From an uncultured beta proteobacterium (lineage in GTDB: Bacteria > Pseudomonadota > Gammaproteobacteria > Burkholderiales > Burkholderiaceae_C), in assembly GCA_903863395.1 (NCBI GenBank), contig CAIPBW010000299.1, positions 1 through 34,907 of the forward strand: a DNA stretch of 34,907 nt, given 5' to 3'. Under the pieces are notes generated by a model. It was not told the origin of the DNA. It did no database searches and saw only the letters and a list, made by a program, of their open reading frames with translations. The translations under genes were made by a program, and so were the position numbers. Positions 8,408-16,500 of this stretch are shown piece by piece (within the stretch, counting starts at the first letter, position 1; the number at the start of each line of letters is the position of its first letter).

Positions 8408-9271
8408 ATGAACACGTTGACCGACAGCATTTCCCTGCACTCCTGCCGCTGGCTTGCACGCTGGTGCGCCAGCCTGGCGCTGCTGCTGTGCGCGCTGCTG
8501 GGCACGGCGCAGGCGCAAGACGCTGCGGTTTACAAAGTGGGCGTGGTGCCGCAGTTTGACAGCCGAACCACCTACGACATCTGGACCCCGATCCTGGCGC
8601 AGTTGCAAACTGCCACGGGCCTGCACTTTCAACTGGTGGGCTCGCCCAATATCCCGGAATTTGAAAAACGCGTGAGCCAGCAGGAATTTGACTTTGTTTA
8701 CCTCAACCCCTACCAGTGGCTGGTGGCCAGCAACAACTACGTGCCGCTGGTGCGCGATGTGCAGACTCCGCTGGAAGGAATCATTGTGGTGCGCAAGGAC
8801 AGCGCCTTTAACGAGCTCTCCGACCTCAAGGGCAAGACCGTGGACTTTCCGGCACCCAATGCACTGGCAGCTTCGCTCATGACGCGCGCCCATCTCGACC
8901 AGGCGGGCGTAAACGTGCAGGCACGCTACGTCAAAACCCACACCTCGGTGTACCTGAACGTGGCCTTGGGCCAGGCCGATGCCGGTGGCGGCGTGCTGCA
9001 AACCCTGGAAGACCAACCGGCGGCGGTACGCAAGCAACTGCGCGTGATCTACAAGACCAATGCGGTCGCATCGCACCCGTTGGCAGCCAACCGACAACTC
9101 AGTGCGGCGCTGCGCGACCAGGTACGTGCCGCCCTGGTCGCTCTGGGCGAGTCAAAAGACGGGCACGCCCTGCTGCTGCGGGTCCCGTTTGACCAGGTCG
9201 GTCGCGCCAGCGCCGACGACTACACCCCGCTGCGCCGCATGGGACTTGAAAAGTACTATGTCCCGAACTAA
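8408..9271 (+). CDS. PhnD-like periplasmic substrate-binding protein
   Basis: 287 aa. A signal peptide ends around A-Q-A (residue 36), so the mature protein is periplasmic. The body matches the phosphate/phosphite/phosphonate-binding PhnD-type family: V-G-V-V-P near the start, the hinge region D-F-V-Y-L-N-P-Y, P-A-P-N-A-L-A-A-S, and H-T-S-V-Y-L-N-V-A-L-G-Q-A-D-A-G. No ABC permease or ATPase accompanies it. Instead its last 14 bp overlap the start of a large sensor kinase gene, which suggests a ligand-binding partner for that kinase. The mature part has no cysteine, so it differs from the arsenite sensor AioX. The ligand is unknown; a small oxyanion is one possibility. Confidence 0.85.
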   Translation: MNTLTDSISLHSCRWLARWCASLALLLCALLGTAQAQDAAVYKVGVVPQFDSRTTYDIWTPILAQLQTATGLHFQLVGSPNIPEFEKRVSQQEFDFVYLNPYQWLVASNNYVPLVRDVQTPLEGIIVVRKDSAFNELSDLKGKTVDFPAPNALAASLMTRAHLDQAGVNVQARYVKTHTSVYLNVALGQADAGGGVLQTLEDQPAAVRKQLRVIYKTNAVASHPLAANRQLSAALRDQVRAALVALGESKDGHALLLRVPFDQVGRASADDYTPLRRMGLEKYYVPN

Positions 9272-12218
9272 GTCGTCCGCCAGTTTGCAACAAAAGCTGC
9301 TGGCGCCGTTTTTCGCGGCGATGCTGCTGTTTGCGCTGGGGTTGCACTTTATCTGGCTGCCCTCGCGGTTGGATGATGCGCGCCACGAATTCCGGCGCAC
9401 GCAGGAGTCGATGCTGGCGGTGCTCACGCCGGCCCTGACCGGTCTTTTGCTGAGCGAAGACCTGGTGCAGGTGCACGCGACGCTGACGCAGACGGCAAAA
9501 GACTTTCCGCAGTGGGTTGACATTGCGTTGTACGACCCCCAGGGGCGGCGCCTGTTTCCGGTGGAGAACCGCGATGAGTCCGAGGCCGAGCACCTGATCT
9601 GGCTTGAAGTAGCGCTGCGCTACCAGGACACCGCGCTGGGCCGTCTGCGCGTGGCCACCGATCCCACTGGCGTGCTGCAAGCCGAGGCACGCAAGATCTG
9701 GGAGCTGGAAGCGAGCCTGCTGGTGATGGTGATGCTCACCGTGGGCCTGTTCCTGTGGCTGCAAAACCGCTTGATCGTGCGCCCGCTGCGCCAGTTGGCC
9801 GAAGTGGCCAACCGCCTGGCGCAGGATGACTTTGCCGCCGTGCTCCCAACGCCCAAGGACGACGAGGTGGGCTACCTGATTCGCGCCTTTGACGCCATGC
9901 GCTCGCGGCGCCAGTCCACCGAAAGCGCCCTGGTGCAGGCCAACGAGCGCAGCAAGGCGGCACAAGAGTTGGCCGAGGGCGCGCGCAACCTGCTGCACGA
10001 AGCGGTGAGCAATGTGGCGCAGGGCTTCACGATCTACGACCAGCAAGACCGTCTGGTGCTGTGCAACGAAGCCTATCTGAACATGTACGAGGCCAGCCGC
10101 GACCTGATTGTTCCGGGCGCCACGTTTGAAGAGATCGTGCGCAAGGGAGCCGAGCGCGGGCAGTACCTTGAGGCACTGGGGCGGGTGGACGAGTGGGTCA
10201 AGGGCCGTGTGGAACAACACCAGAACGCCCATGGCGAGGTACTGCAACAGGAGTTGGGCGACGGCCGCTGGCTGATGATCATCGAGTACCGCACCCCCAG
10301 CGGCTACATCGTAGGCAACCGGGTCGAAATTACCAACCTCAAGCGCACCACCACGCAGTTGCGTCAGCGCATCCTCTACCAGCGCGCCACGCTGGACAAC
10401 TTGCCGTTCCAGTTCTGGCTCAAGGACACCGAGGGCCGGTTCCTGGCGGTCAACAAGGTGTTTGCCAACTCCTACGGTTATTCCGATCCCGAGCAGATCA
10501 CGGGGTTGACCGACTTTGACATTTGCCCGTTGGAAAAGGCGCAGCGCTACCGCTCCAACGACCAGGAGGTGATGGACTCCCGCAAGGACTTGCTGCTGGA
10601 AGAGTCACGCATTGGCAGCCAGGGTCCGCGCTGGTCGGAAGTATTCAAGAAGCCGGTGATCGGCGACGATGGCGTCTTGCTCGGCACCGTGGGCTTTGCG
10701 CGCGACATCACCGAGCGCAAGCAGATGACCCGCGCCCTGGCCGCGAGCGAGCAGCGCTGGAGCCTGGCGGTCACAGGTTCCAATGACGGCATTTGGGACT
10801 GGGACACCCAGGCCGAGACCGTGTACTTCTCGGATCGCTGGAAGTCCATGCTGGGCTACGAAGTCGAGGAACTGAGCAACGACTTTGAGGAGTGGAGCAC
10901 GCGCATTCACCCCGAAGACCGTGAGCGCGTCATCGCCGACTTGCAGCGCCATCTGGAGGGCCTCTCGCAGCACTACCAGAGTGAGTACCGCCTGCGCTGC
11001 AAGGACACAAGCTACAAATGGGTGTACGACCGGGGCCAGGCCTTGTTCAACGAGACAGGAAAGCCAATCCGCATGGCTGGATCGCTGGCCGACATTTCGG
11101 AGCGCAAGGCAACGCAAGCGCAGATTCTGGACCGCACCGAGCAGCTCAACGCCATCTTCCTGCTCAGCCCCGACGGCTTTGTGTCGTTTGACCGCGCGCT
11201 CAAGGTCAAGTCGGTCAGCCCCGCGTTTCTGCGCATGACCGGACTGGTCGAGTCCGAACTGATCGGTCTGGACGAAGCCGCGTTTTCGCAACGCCTGTCC
11301 CAGATGTGCCCGCCCACGGCCAGTTTCCCGACGATTGCTGCGCTGCGCGCAAGCAGCAAGTTCCAGTTGAATGACGACGACAGTGCGCAAGGCGAAGCCA
11401 GCGGCAAGCGCCATCTGTTTGAACTCACGGCCAGCCACCGCATGCTGGAAGTGCAGCTGCGCCTGTCCAACGCCGAGACGGTGTCGCAGATCCTGTATTT
11501 CCGCGACATCACGCACGAAGTGGAAGTGGACCGCATCAAGACCGAATTCCTCGCCACCGCTGCGCACGAGTTGCGCACCCCGATGTCGAGCATCTTTGGT
11601 TTTGCCGAGTTGCTGATGTCGTTCGACTTCAGCGCCGAGGAGCGCATGGAATACATCCAGATCATCCACAGGCAATCGGGCCTGATGGTCACCATCCTCA
11701 ACGAGTTGCTCGACCTGGCGCGCATTGAAGACCGGCGCGGCAAGGATTTCAACCTGAGCGATATTGAATTGGGGCACTTGCTGGCCGACGTGATCGATGG
11801 ATACAAGGCACCCGCCGGGCGCGCCGTGTCGCTTCAAGTGGGCGCAGAAGGGGCGCTGCGCATCCGGGCCGATCGCGGCAAGCTGATCCAGGCTGTGAGC
11901 AACGTACTCTCCAACGCCTACAAGTACTCGCCCCAGGGCGGCGCGGTAGAGCTCACGCTGATCAACCAGAGCGCGCAGACGGATGATCCGCGCATCGGCA
12001 TTTGCATCCGCGACCACGGCATTGGCATGACGCCCGAGCAGCTTGCACGCGTGTTTGAACGCTTTTACCGGGCCGATACTTCCGGCAAAATCCCCGGAAC
12101 CGGGCTGGGAATGAGCATTGTCAAGGAAATTATTGAACTGCACGGCGGCAAGATAGATATCACCAGCCGCCCGGGAGAAGGTACCATGGTGACCTTGTGG
12201 ATGCCGGTCACTCCATGA
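9258..12218 (+). CDS. Large membrane sensor histidine kinase, HAMP plus four PAS domains
   Basis: 986 aa from the ATG at 9258, which overlaps the binding-protein gene by 14 bp; the open frame upstream of it is a shadow of that gene. TM1 lies at about 16-34, a periplasmic domain at 35-150, TM2 at about 153-172 and HAMP at 173-225. Four PAS domains start near 244, 376, 495 and 628. DHp has A-A-H-E-L-R-T-P with His770, and the HATPase is complete (G-T-G-L-G-M-S-I-V-K-E-I). The region from PAS4 to the end is paralogous to the kinase at 2310-4382 (S-P-D-G-F-V-S-F, Y-K-Y-S-P-Q-G-G). It probably senses the PhnD-like protein from the periplasm and additional cues through PAS. The receivers at 6382 and 12386 are candidate targets. 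Confidence 0.92.
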   Translation: MSRTKSSASLQQKLLAPFFAAMLLFALGLHFIWLPSRLDDARHEFRRTQESMLAVLTPALTGLLLSEDLVQVHATLTQTAKDFPQWVDIALYDPQGRRLFPVENRDESEAEHLIWLEVALRYQDTALGRLRVATDPTGVLQAEARKIWELEASLLVMVMLTVGLFLWLQNRLIVRPLRQLAEVANRLAQDDFAAVLPTPKDDEVGYLIRAFDAMRSRRQSTESALVQANERSKAAQELAEGARNLLHEAVSNVAQGFTIYDQQDRLVLCNEAYLNMYEASRDLIVPGATFEEIVRKGAERGQYLEALGRVDEWVKGRVEQHQNAHGEVLQQELGDGRWLMIIEYRTPSGYIVGNRVEITNLKRTTTQLRQRILYQRATLDNLPFQFWLKDTEGRFLAVNKVFANSYGYSDPEQITGLTDFDICPLEKAQRYRSNDQEVMDSRKDLLLEESRIGSQGPRWSEVFKKPVIGDDGVLLGTVGFARDITERKQMTRALAASEQRWSLAVTGSNDGIWDWDTQAETVYFSDRWKSMLGYEVEELSNDFEEWSTRIHPEDRERVIADLQRHLEGLSQHYQSEYRLRCKDTSYKWVYDRGQALFNETGKPIRMAGSLADISERKATQAQILDRTEQLNAIFLLSPDGFVSFDRALKVKSVSPAFLRMTGLVESELIGLDEAAFSQRLSQMCPPTASFPTIAALRASSKFQLNDDDSAQGEASGKRHLFELTASHRMLEVQLRLSNAETVSQILYFRDITHEVEVDRIKTEFLATAAHELRTPMSSIFGFAELLMSFDFSAEERMEYIQIIHRQSGLMVTILNELLDLARIEDRRGKDFNLSDIELGHLLADVIDGYKAPAGRAVSLQVGAEGALRIRADRGKLIQAVSNVLSNAYKYSPQGGAVELTLINQSAQTDDPRIGICIRDHGIGMTPEQLARVFERFYRADTSGKIPGTGLGMSIVKEIIELHGGKIDITSRPGEGTMVTLWMPVTP

Positions 12219-12225
12219 ACCGCCC

Positions 12226-12298
12226 CGTCATTGCGAACGAAGTGAAGCAATCCATGACTTGCGGATGCATGGACTGCCGCGCTACGCTCGCAGTGACG
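12226..12298. repeat. Imperfect palindromic intergenic repeat (CGTCATTGCGA family)
   Basis: Two arms read as an imperfect inverted repeat: the left begins CGTCATTGCGAACGAAG and the right ends CTACGCTCGCAGTGACG, with CCATG/CATGG nearer the centre. This resembles the widespread 'CGTCATTGCGAG...AGCAATCC' extragenic palindromes, from memory of that family. It sits alone between a kinase gene and a receiver gene, has no T-tract and encodes nothing. Its RNA would fold into a long stem that could affect 3'-end stability or attenuate readthrough. Confidence 0.75.
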
Positions 12299-12385
12299 AA
12301 AATGCGGTTTATGGTCCATTTGGAGTTTCGACAAACCGAGACAGGACGCTCGTAATCAAGCGCAGCCTCAATGGTGGAGTAGCCT

Positions 12386-12766
12386 ATGAAGAAGATATTG
12401 ATCGTGGATGACAACGCGATGATTCGCGAAATGCTGCGGCTTACGCTGTTTCGTTGCTTTGCCCTGGACGAAGTGGACAGTGCCGATGCCGCCTACGAAC
12501 ACATTCTTGCCGACCGGCCCGACGGCATTGTGCTCGACGTCATGATGCCCGGCAGCATGAACGGCTTCCAACTGTGCGAACGCATCAAGGACGACCCCGC
12601 GCTCAAGGACATCCATGTGGTGCTGGTCACCGCCTGCGGCCAGGTGGCTGACCGCGAACTCGGGCTGGCGCTGGGTGCCAACGCCTACTTTGTCAAGCCC
12701 TTCAGCCCCAACGCCTTGGTCACCCACCTGCGCAAAGCCCTGGAAACCGAGGAGAACCCATCATGA
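12386..12766 (+). CDS. Single-domain response regulator
   Basis: 126 aa receiver with D8-D9, phospho-acceptor D51 in V-L-D-V-M-M-P-G, and the lysine in A-Y-F-V-K-P-F-S-P. A GGTGGAG ribosome site precedes the start. It is the third copy of the same receiver type in the island and the most diverged (R-C-F-A-L-D-E in the second helix). Its last codons overlap the following PAS gene by 4 bp (ATGA), so they are made together. The kinase encoded upstream is the likely donor, although a 73-bp palindromic repeat separates the two genes. Confidence 0.92.
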   Translation: MKKILIVDDNAMIREMLRLTLFRCFALDEVDSADAAYEHILADRPDGIVLDVMMPGSMNGFQLCERIKDDPALKDIHVVLVTACGQVADRELGLALGANAYFVKPFSPNALVTHLRKALETEENPS

Positions 12767-13290
12767 GCGGCAGCACCCAAGCCATGCAATCCAATTCCCT
12801 CGCCTACATCGGCCAAAGCGCGACCGCTGAAGACGTGCTGCGTGCCCTGAGTGCGGGCTGGATGCACGCCCCTTGGGGCATGGCGGTGGTGGACGCGGCA
12901 GGGGTGATCTGCGCGATCAACCCCGCTTTTCACAAATGCACCGGCATCGCCCACGGCGAACTGCTTGGGCAGGCGGAGTCGGTGCTGCAAGCCAAGCTCG
13001 AACTCTCCATGCTCAACCACCGGCGGGTGGAAGTCGGCACCAGCGGCGTACGCGCGGTGCACTACCTCTCGGACGCCGTGGCCCAGGAGACCATCGACCA
13101 GAAGCTCTCGCGCGTGGCCGAGCTGCTGCGCGAACCGCTGACCAGCGTGTACGGCTTTACCGAATTGATGCACGGCGAGGGTTTTGACGAAAGCACGCGA
13201 AAGGAGCTATCGGCCAAGGTGATGGTGCAGATCGAACTGATTTCAAGCATCATCAATACCCACCTCGACCAGGCTGCGGTGCCGCCCTGA
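12763..13290 (+). CDS. PAS protein with a degenerate DHp domain, no histidine and no ATPase
   Basis: 175 aa. An N-terminal PAS domain (about 20-95: P-W-G-M-A-V-V-D-A-A-G-V-I) is followed by a helical hairpin that aligns with the DHp domain of the neighbouring kinases. Its R-V-A-E-L-L-R-E-P-L-T-S-V-Y-G-F-T-E-L-M compares with A-A-H-E-L-R-T-P-M-S-S-I-F-G-F-A-E-L-L of the 986-aa kinase. Glu120 stands where the phospho-accepting His should be, and the gene stops right after the second helix, with no ATPase domain. It overlaps the receiver gene by 4 bp. It may be a dimerisation partner, decoy or receiver-binding inhibitor; this is inference from the missing residues. It could also be a decayed kinase, but the clean ends and tight overlaps argue for a working gene. 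Confidence 0.82.
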   Translation: MSGSTQAMQSNSLAYIGQSATAEDVLRALSAGWMHAPWGMAVVDAAGVICAINPAFHKCTGIAHGELLGQAESVLQAKLELSMLNHRRVEVGTSGVRAVHYLSDAVAQETIDQKLSRVAELLREPLTSVYGFTELMHGEGFDESTRKELSAKVMVQIELISSIINTHLDQAAVPP

Positions 13291-13301
13291 ATCCCGCGCC
13301 C

Positions 13302-13619
13302 ATGCGAAACCGAATCCGCTACCTGCCCACCTTTGAGGCAACCCAGGGAATGGTTCTGGCCGAGCCGGCGCAGGACCGCCACCTGCGCAACATCCTGCCC
13401 ACCGGCCACACCCTGTCGCAAGAAAACCTGCAGCAACTCATTGCGCACCAGGTCGAACTGGTGTGCATCACCGTGCCCGACGTGCGCCGCGCCGAAGAAG
13501 TGGCGCTGGAAGTCTCCCAGGTAGCCAAGCGCGTGCTCGACACGTTTGAGCACGCCGACCTGTCTGACACGGTCACCGCTGCCCTGTTCAACCAGGTGCT
13601 GACCTACCGCAGCGCGTAA
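13302..13619 (+). CDS. Small protein resembling the N-terminal domain of HD-GYP proteins
   Basis: 105 aa, no TM or signal peptide. The segment L-P-T-G-H-T-L-S-Q-E-N-L-Q-Q-L-I-A-H-Q-V-E-L-V-C-I resembles the small beta domain often found before HD-GYP phosphodiesterase domains. Here it is a stand-alone gene, placed 11 bp after the PAS/DHp gene and 5 bp before an HDOD gene. It has no catalytic residues. The family match rests on pattern alone; function unknown. Co-translation with the HDOD protein suggests the two interact. Confidence 0.65.
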   Translation: MRNRIRYLPTFEATQGMVLAEPAQDRHLRNILPTGHTLSQENLQQLIAHQVELVCITVPDVRRAEEVALEVSQVAKRVLDTFEHADLSDTVTAALFNQVLTYRSA

Positions 13620-13624
13620 CCACC

Positions 13625-14476
13625 ATGCCAATCACGCGCGACCACGTCATCGCCAAGAGTGCCGACCTGCCGACCTTTCCACTGGTGATTGAGAGAATTC
13701 TCTCCACCCTGGAAGACCCCGACGCCAACCTCAACGCCCTGGTGTCGTACATCGAGCACGACCCTGTGGTGGCAGGCCATGTGCTGTCGATGGCCAACAA
13801 GGCCGGCACCAGCCGCTATGGCGGCGCGCGCATCAACGACATCTTCACCGCGATCTCGCTGATCGGCCTGGCGCGCGTGCGCGAGGCGGCGATTGTGATG
13901 AGCCTGTCCAAGGTGTTTGAGGGCCTTCAGCCGCCAGGCACGCACGACTACTTCTGGCGCCACAGCGTCGCAGTAGGGGTGTGCAGTGTGGAACTGGCGC
14001 ACTGGACGCAAGCCACGCTGAGTGTGGATACGGCACTGATAGCCGGACTGCTGCACGATGTCGGCCAGCTCTGGCTGCAGCGCTTTGAACCATCGGCATT
14101 CAACCATGCCATGAGCGAAGCCGTGCGCCAAGGCGTGGAGACGGTGGTTACCGAGCGTGAAGCGCTTGGCATCGACCACGGCACCATCGGCGGCTGGCTG
14201 GCACAAAGCTGGGGCCTGAGCGAGCCGATTACCAGTGCCATCGTCCACCACCACACGCCCGAAGGCGTAGCGGCGCAACCGCTGGCCGCGGTGGTACACG
14301 TTGCCGAGGTACTGAGCAACGCGCTCGATCTGACCCACAGTGCGAATTCCCGCGTCACCCGGATTTCTGCCGCCAGTTGCGCCACGCTGGGCCTGCAGTG
14401 GGGCGACGACTCGCACCGCCTGTTTGGCCGCATCGAAGCCCGCAGCCGTCAAGCCGCCGCCCTGTTTGTGCGCTAA
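13625..14476 (+). CDS. HDOD domain protein
   Basis: 283 aa, soluble. It shows the HDOD pattern: L-P-T-F-P at the start, I-E-H-D-P-V-V-A-G-H-V-L-S-M-A-N, I-N-D-I-F-T-A-I-S-L-I-G-L, and an HD-like L-L-H-D-V-G-Q-L-W-L followed by a second histidine cluster I-V-H-H-H. HDOD proteins act as signalling scaffolds linked to two-component and c-di-GMP networks; most lack proven phosphohydrolase activity. It is the last gene of the plus-strand island, and the nickel importer follows after 134 bp. No terminator was recognised between them. Confidence 0.9.
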   Translation: MPITRDHVIAKSADLPTFPLVIERILSTLEDPDANLNALVSYIEHDPVVAGHVLSMANKAGTSRYGGARINDIFTAISLIGLARVREAAIVMSLSKVFEGLQPPGTHDYFWRHSVAVGVCSVELAHWTQATLSVDTALIAGLLHDVGQLWLQRFEPSAFNHAMSEAVRQGVETVVTEREALGIDHGTIGGWLAQSWGLSEPITSAIVHHHTPEGVAAQPLAAVVHVAEVLSNALDLTHSANSRVTRISAASCATLGLQWGDDSHRLFGRIEARSRQAAALFVR

Positions 14477-14561
14477 GCCCGCTCGGGCTTGTGCATTTTG
14501 TTGGAGCTTGCCTGCAAACGATTGTCTGGAAATCACCCTTGCGCGCAGCGCCGATTCGCAG

Positions 14562-14588
14562 TTAAGATGTTTTCCTGATTGTTCTTAA
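14562..14588. promoter_or_regulatory. Candidate operator upstream of nikMN (TTAAGA-N15-TCTTAA)
   Basis: An inverted repeat of TTAAGA (14562-14567) and TCTTAA (14583-14588) with a 15-bp spacer ends 22 bp before the nikMN start. NikR operators in other bacteria are two ~6-bp inverted half-sites about 16 bp apart (E. coli GTATGA-N16-TCATAC), and a nikR gene lies in this window. The geometry fits, but the half-site sequence is different, so NikR binding is inferred. Confidence 0.4.
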
Positions 14589-14610
14589 TCCAACAACCGA
14601 GGGAATTCAG

Positions 14611-15666
14611 ATGCACATGGCTGACGCATTGTTGTCACCCGCTGTCGGGGTCACGCTCTGGGCGGGATGCGCGGCAGTGCTTGCCCGGTGCGCGCGCAAG
14701 GTACGCTCGGATGGGCGCGAGGATCTGGTGGCGCGCATGGGGGTGCTGGGTGCCTTTGTGTTTGCCGCGATGATGATCAACTTCACCATCCCGGGCACGG
14801 GTTCGAGCGGCCATATCGGAGGCGCGCTGCTGTTGTCGGTGCTGCTGGGGCCGCACGCCGCCTTGGTGGTGATGGCCTCGGTGCTGACGGTGCAGGCGCT
14901 GTTTTTTGCCGATGGCGGGCTGCTCGCGCTGGGTGCCAATATCGTGAACGTGGGCGTGTTTCCCTGCTTCGTGGGCTACGCGCTGATCTACCGGCCACTG
15001 CGCCGGCGCGCGGGGTCGGCGGCATCGCGCCGCCAACTGGTAGCCATCACGGTGCTCTCCACGGTGGTCGGCTCGCAACTCGGCGCGCTGGGCGTGGTGC
15101 TGGAGACACAACTCTCGGGCATCAGCAGCCTGCCGCTTGCCAGCTTCTTGTGGCTGATGCAACCGATCCACCTCGCCATTGGTTTGATGGAGGGGCTGGC
15201 CACGGCCGCGCTGGTGGCGTTTGTGCACCAGGCACGGCCGGACCTGCTCGCGGCCGAACCATCCCCCGCCAACGCCCGACCCGCCTTGGCCACGCGCTGG
15301 TTGGCCACTACCGTTGTGCTGGCCGCGTTGACTGCAGGCGTGTTCTCCTGGTTTGCGTCCACGCAACCCGATGGCCTGGAGTGGTCGATCGCGCGCATTG
15401 CAGGCGCAGCAGTACCCACCGCACCAGTCACCGCCTTGCACCGCGAACTGGCTGACGTGCAAAAGAGGGTGGCGGTGTTTCCCGACTACCGCCTCGCCAC
15501 CGCAGATGCGCCCAACAATGCCGCCGCACCCGCCTGGCCCGCGGTGGACGCGACCACCTCGCTGGCCGGTGTTGTGGGCGGTGCTGCCACCCTGGCACTG
15601 GTGTCGCTACTGGCCTACCTGATGCGCAGGCGCAGCAGGCGCGCCGTGTCCGGCGCTGAGCGCTAG
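14611..15666 (+). CDS. nikMN: Nickel ECF importer, fused NikM-NikN substrate component
   Basis: 351 aa. The protein begins M-H-M-A-D-A-L; in CbiM/NikM proteins the N-terminal amine and His2 ligate the metal, so this ATG must be the true start. A second conserved ligand, His68, is in G-S-S-G-H-I-G-G. About six TM helices form the NikM part (to about 210). The C-terminal part has a TM (about 230-250), a periplasmic stretch and a last TM (about 312-335), which is the NikN layout. Nickel rather than cobalt is indicated by fusion to NikN, by the neighbouring hydrogenase and nikR, and by absence of cobalamin genes. A GAGGGA ribosome site precedes the start. It is followed by nikQ and nikO. Confidence 0.9.
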   Translation: MHMADALLSPAVGVTLWAGCAAVLARCARKVRSDGREDLVARMGVLGAFVFAAMMINFTIPGTGSSGHIGGALLLSVLLGPHAALVVMASVLTVQALFFADGGLLALGANIVNVGVFPCFVGYALIYRPLRRRAGSAASRRQLVAITVLSTVVGSQLGALGVVLETQLSGISSLPLASFLWLMQPIHLAIGLMEGLATAALVAFVHQARPDLLAAEPSPANARPALATRWLATTVVLAALTAGVFSWFASTQPDGLEWSIARIAGAAVPTAPVTALHRELADVQKRVAVFPDYRLATADAPNNAAAPAWPAVDATTSLAGVVGGAATLALVSLLAYLMRRRSRRAVSGAER

Positions 15667-15687
15667 CCCCCACTTCGCCGCCTGCCT

Positions 15688-16500
15688 GTGAGCCGCATCG
15701 CCGCAGCCCTGGAGGACTTTGCCTCGCTTGAGGCGCTGGCAACGCGGCGTACCGCACTCACGGCGCTTGATCCGCGCGCCAAGATTCTGGCTACCCTGGG
15801 CTTCATCGTCGCGGTGGTGTCGTTTGACCGTTATGCCGTGGCGGCCTTGCTGCCGTTTGCCGCGTTCCCGGTGGTTCTGGCGGTGCTGGGCGACATCCCC
15901 TGGCGCGTGGTGGCGCGCAAGGTCTGGATCGCAGCGCCCTTTGCCGTGATGGTTGGCATCTTCAACCCCATGCTCGACCACACGCCCATGCTGCAACTCT
16001 GGGGCACTTCGGTCAGTGGCGGCTGGGTGTCGTTTGCCTCGATCCTGACGCGCTTTGCCCTCACGGTGGCAGTGGCCGTGCTGCTGCTGGCGGGCACCGG
16101 GCTGCATCCGCTGTGTACCGGCTTGGCGCGCATGGGTGTGCCCGGCGTCTTCACCACCCAACTGCTGCTGATGCACCGCTACGCAACGGTGCTCTCCGCA
16201 GAAGCCGCACGCATGAACCTGGCGCGCGAACTGCGCGGCGGCAGTGCGCGCGCGCTGAGCCTGCCGGTGTATGCCACGCTGCTGGGGCACTTGCTGCTAC
16301 GCTCCTTTGAGCGTGCCCAGCGCATCTACCAGGCCATGGCCTCGCGCGGGTTTGACGGCGCAATGCGCCCGCCACAAGCCCTGCACTGGCGCAGCGCCGA
16401 CCTGCTTTTTGTGGCCCTGTGCTGGGCCAGCTTTGGTCTGGCGCGAACGCTGGACTTGCCCCACCTGCTGGGCCGCTTGCTGCTGGGGCAACTGCAGTGA
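15688..16500 (+). CDS. nikQ: Nickel ECF importer transmembrane coupling protein NikQ
   Basis: 270 aa with about five TM helices and the family features of CbiQ/NikQ/EcfT: a cytoplasmic helical region carrying A-S-R-G-F-D-G (the A-R-G coupling motif that contacts the ATPase) and an upstream E-L-R-G-G basic segment. The GTG at 15688 is used as start, 21 bp after nikMN. The stop codon TGA shares bases with the GTG start of nikO, so the two are coupled. It links ATP hydrolysis by NikO to nickel release by NikMN in the inner membrane. Confidence 0.9.
   Translation: MSRIAAALEDFASLEALATRRTALTALDPRAKILATLGFIVAVVSFDRYAVAALLPFAAFPVVLAVLGDIPWRVVARKVWIAAPFAVMVGIFNPMLDHTPMLQLWGTSVSGGWVSFASILTRFALTVAVAVLLLAGTGLHPLCTGLARMGVPGVFTTQLLLMHRYATVLSAEAARMNLARELRGGSARALSLPVYATLLGHLLLRSFERAQRIYQAMASRGFDGAMRPPQALHWRSADLLFVALCWASFGLARTLDLPHLLGRLLLGQLQ

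Noticed and set aside
8408-9271. AioX/ArxX-type arsenite sensor
   Set aside because: The mature protein has no cysteine, whereas AioX uses a cysteine to bind arsenite; only the general PhnD-like fold is supported.
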